DNA from: Nitrospira sp.
GTDB lineage: Bacteria > Nitrospirota > Nitrospiria > Nitrospirales > Nitrospiraceae
Length of the DNA stretch: 6,461 nt
NCBI GenBank assembly: GCA_025360665.1
Contig: JANYBU010000227.1
Location: 1 to 6,461 of the forward strand
Reading direction: 5' to 3'
The notes below the pieces were generated by a model. The model was not told the DNA's origin, did not search any database, and was given only the letters and a program-made list of their open reading frames with translations. How positions within the stretch are numbered: the stretch's first letter is position 1; each line of letters begins with the position of its first letter. This document shows, piece after piece, positions 5,616 through 6,461 of this stretch. A program made the translations under genes and the position numbers.

Positions 5616-6295
5616 GCCAGCCCAGCCTGAGTGAGGCGTTGCGCGGGGTTGTCCGGCGGGATCTACTGCTGGCCATGCGTCACCGTTCGGATGTGGCGAT
5701 GTCGGTATTCTTCGTCGTCATCGTCGCGAGCCTCTTCCCGTTGGGGGTTGGGCCGGAGTCGGCGGTTTTGAGGATGATCGGCCCCGGTGTGCTCTGGGTC
5801 ACGGCGCTGCTTGCTTGTCTGTTGTCACTGGGGCGCCTTTTTACCGCGGATCATCTCGATGGTGTGTTAGAACAGACGGTCTTGATACCTCAGCCTCTGG
5901 CGGTCCTTGTCGTTGGGAAGGTTTTCGCACACTGGGTGATCTCGGGCTTGCCAGTAGTCCTGCTCTCGCCTCTCCTCGGCTTGCAATTCGGCCTAGGTGG
6001 GGACACGCTGGCGGTGCTGACGTTGTCGCTCTTGCTTGGTACGCCGACGTTGAGTATGATTGGGGCTATCGGTGCCGCCCTGACTCTTGGGTTGCGCGGG
6101 AGCGGCTTGCTGGTTGCCCTCCTGGTGCTTCCTCTCTTTGTTCCGGTGCTGATCTTTGGGGCCGGCGCCGTTACCAGTAGCTTGGCCGGAATCGGCAGCG
6201 AAGCGAATCTGTCGTTACTCGGAGCCTGTTTCATGCTCTCACTCGCTTTTGCGCCATGGGCCACGGCTGTTGCATTACGCATCGCGTTGGAATAA
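5612..6295 (+). CDS. ccmB: Haem exporter membrane subunit CcmB
   Basis: Membrane subunit paired with CcmA in System I cytochrome c maturation, 227 residues (family about 220). Six membrane helices fit residues 29-45, 57-75, 97-120, 133-156, 164-185 and 199-224. Family-typical blocks are FPLGVGPES (42-50), GPGVLWVTALLACLLSL with RLF and DGVLEQ (57-88), and LPLFVPVLIFGAGA (173-186). The start codon overlaps the ccmA stop by four bases and has a GAGG site upstream, indicating coupled translation so that the subunits are made together. No defect is visible. Confidence 0.95.
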   Translation: MSQPSLSEALRGVVRRDLLLAMRHRSDVAMSVFFVVIVASLFPLGVGPESAVLRMIGPGVLWVTALLACLLSLGRLFTADHLDGVLEQTVLIPQPLAVLVVGKVFAHWVISGLPVVLLSPLLGLQFGLGGDTLAVLTLSLLLGTPTLSMIGAIGAALTLGLRGSGLLVALLVLPLFVPVLIFGAGAVTSSLAGIGSEANLSLLGACFMLSLAFAPWATAVALRIALE

Positions 6296-6304
6296 TACAT
6301 TCTC

Positions 6305-6461
6305 ATGAGCTTCATGGGCATCAACTGGTTCAAGTATTCGTCGCCACAGGCGTTCTACCCGCTGGCCGGGCGGATGATTCCGTGGTTTGCCGCCGCCGCG
6401 CTCGGGTTGATGGGCGTCGGCCTGTACCTCGGCTTCTTCGTCGCGCCGACCGATTTTCAAC
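6305..6461 (+). CDS. ccmC: Haem-handling protein CcmC, N-terminal part (cut by window edge)
   Basis: The first 52 residues of CcmC, the membrane protein that presents haem to the chaperone CcmE. The start is nine bases after the ccmB stop. Residues 8-30 (WFKYSSPQAFYPLAGRMIPW) match the conserved N-terminal segment of the family. The first membrane helix follows (about 30-46), then APTDFQ, corresponding to the conserved APTDxQ at the start of the periplasmic loop. The later WWD haem-binding motif lies outside the window. The ribosome-binding site is weak, and an in-frame ATG at 6314 is an alternative start. Confidence 0.93.
   Translation, partial: MSFMGINWFKYSSPQAFYPLAGRMIPWFAAAALGLMGVGLYLGFFVAPTDFQ

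Noticed and set aside
1..6461. tRNA, rRNA, CRISPR array or riboswitch
   Set aside because: No cloverleaf, rRNA core sequence, regularly spaced repeats or known riboswitch motif was seen on either strand.

Overview
This window most likely comes from an ammonia oxidiser, and best fits a complete ammonia-oxidising (comammox) Nitrospira. The left half, on the minus strand, holds three related membrane-anchored copper proteins followed by copC and copD. This is the order amoE-amoD-amoD-copC-copD known downstream of amoCAB in ammonia oxidisers (amoCABED-copCD). The right half, on the plus strand, starts a System I cytochrome c maturation operon (ccmA-ccmB-ccmC). From memory, System I ccm genes close to amo accessory and copper genes are typical of comammox Nitrospira. 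The assignment is an inference: amoCAB itself is not in the window, and a betaproteobacterial or gammaproteobacterial ammonia oxidiser, or a methanotroph, is not formally excluded.

Layout. Positions 1-921 (minus): copD, cut at its 3' end by the window edge. 918-1322 (minus): copC, overlapping copD by an ATGA. 1427-2017 (minus): amoD copy 2. 2032-2168 (minus): a degraded piece of a second copC. 2260-2847 (minus): amoD copy 1. 2909-3496 (minus): amoE-like gene. 3593-3621 (minus): a near-consensus sigma-70 promoter driving the cluster. 3663-3945 (plus) and about 3952-4425 (minus): two broken IS630-family transposase genes lying tail to tail. 4493-4528: a perfect 16-bp hairpin. 4497-4793 (plus): an unidentified reading frame. 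4794-4994: leader region of the ccm operon. 4995-5615 ccmA, 5612-6295 ccmB, 6305-6461 ccmC (5' end only).

How the genes work together. CopC is a periplasmic Cu(II) binder and CopD the inner-membrane partner. AmoD and AmoE are periplasmic, membrane-anchored proteins of the AmoD/PmoD family, thought to handle copper for the copper enzyme ammonia monooxygenase. CcmABC move and present haem for c-type cytochrome maturation, which hydroxylamine oxidation and electron transport need in large amounts. The two halves are transcribed divergently from a 1.5-kb gap full of insertion-sequence debris.

The most notable points are: (i) a tandem duplication of an amoD-copC unit that left a copC fossil between the two amoD genes; (ii) a strictly spaced His/Cys/His/Cys pattern shared by all three AmoD/E paralogues, with the neighbouring Met replaced by Val in the AmoE-like protein; and (iii) a strong promoter at the edge of IS debris that would make the cluster transcriptionally independent of amoCAB.
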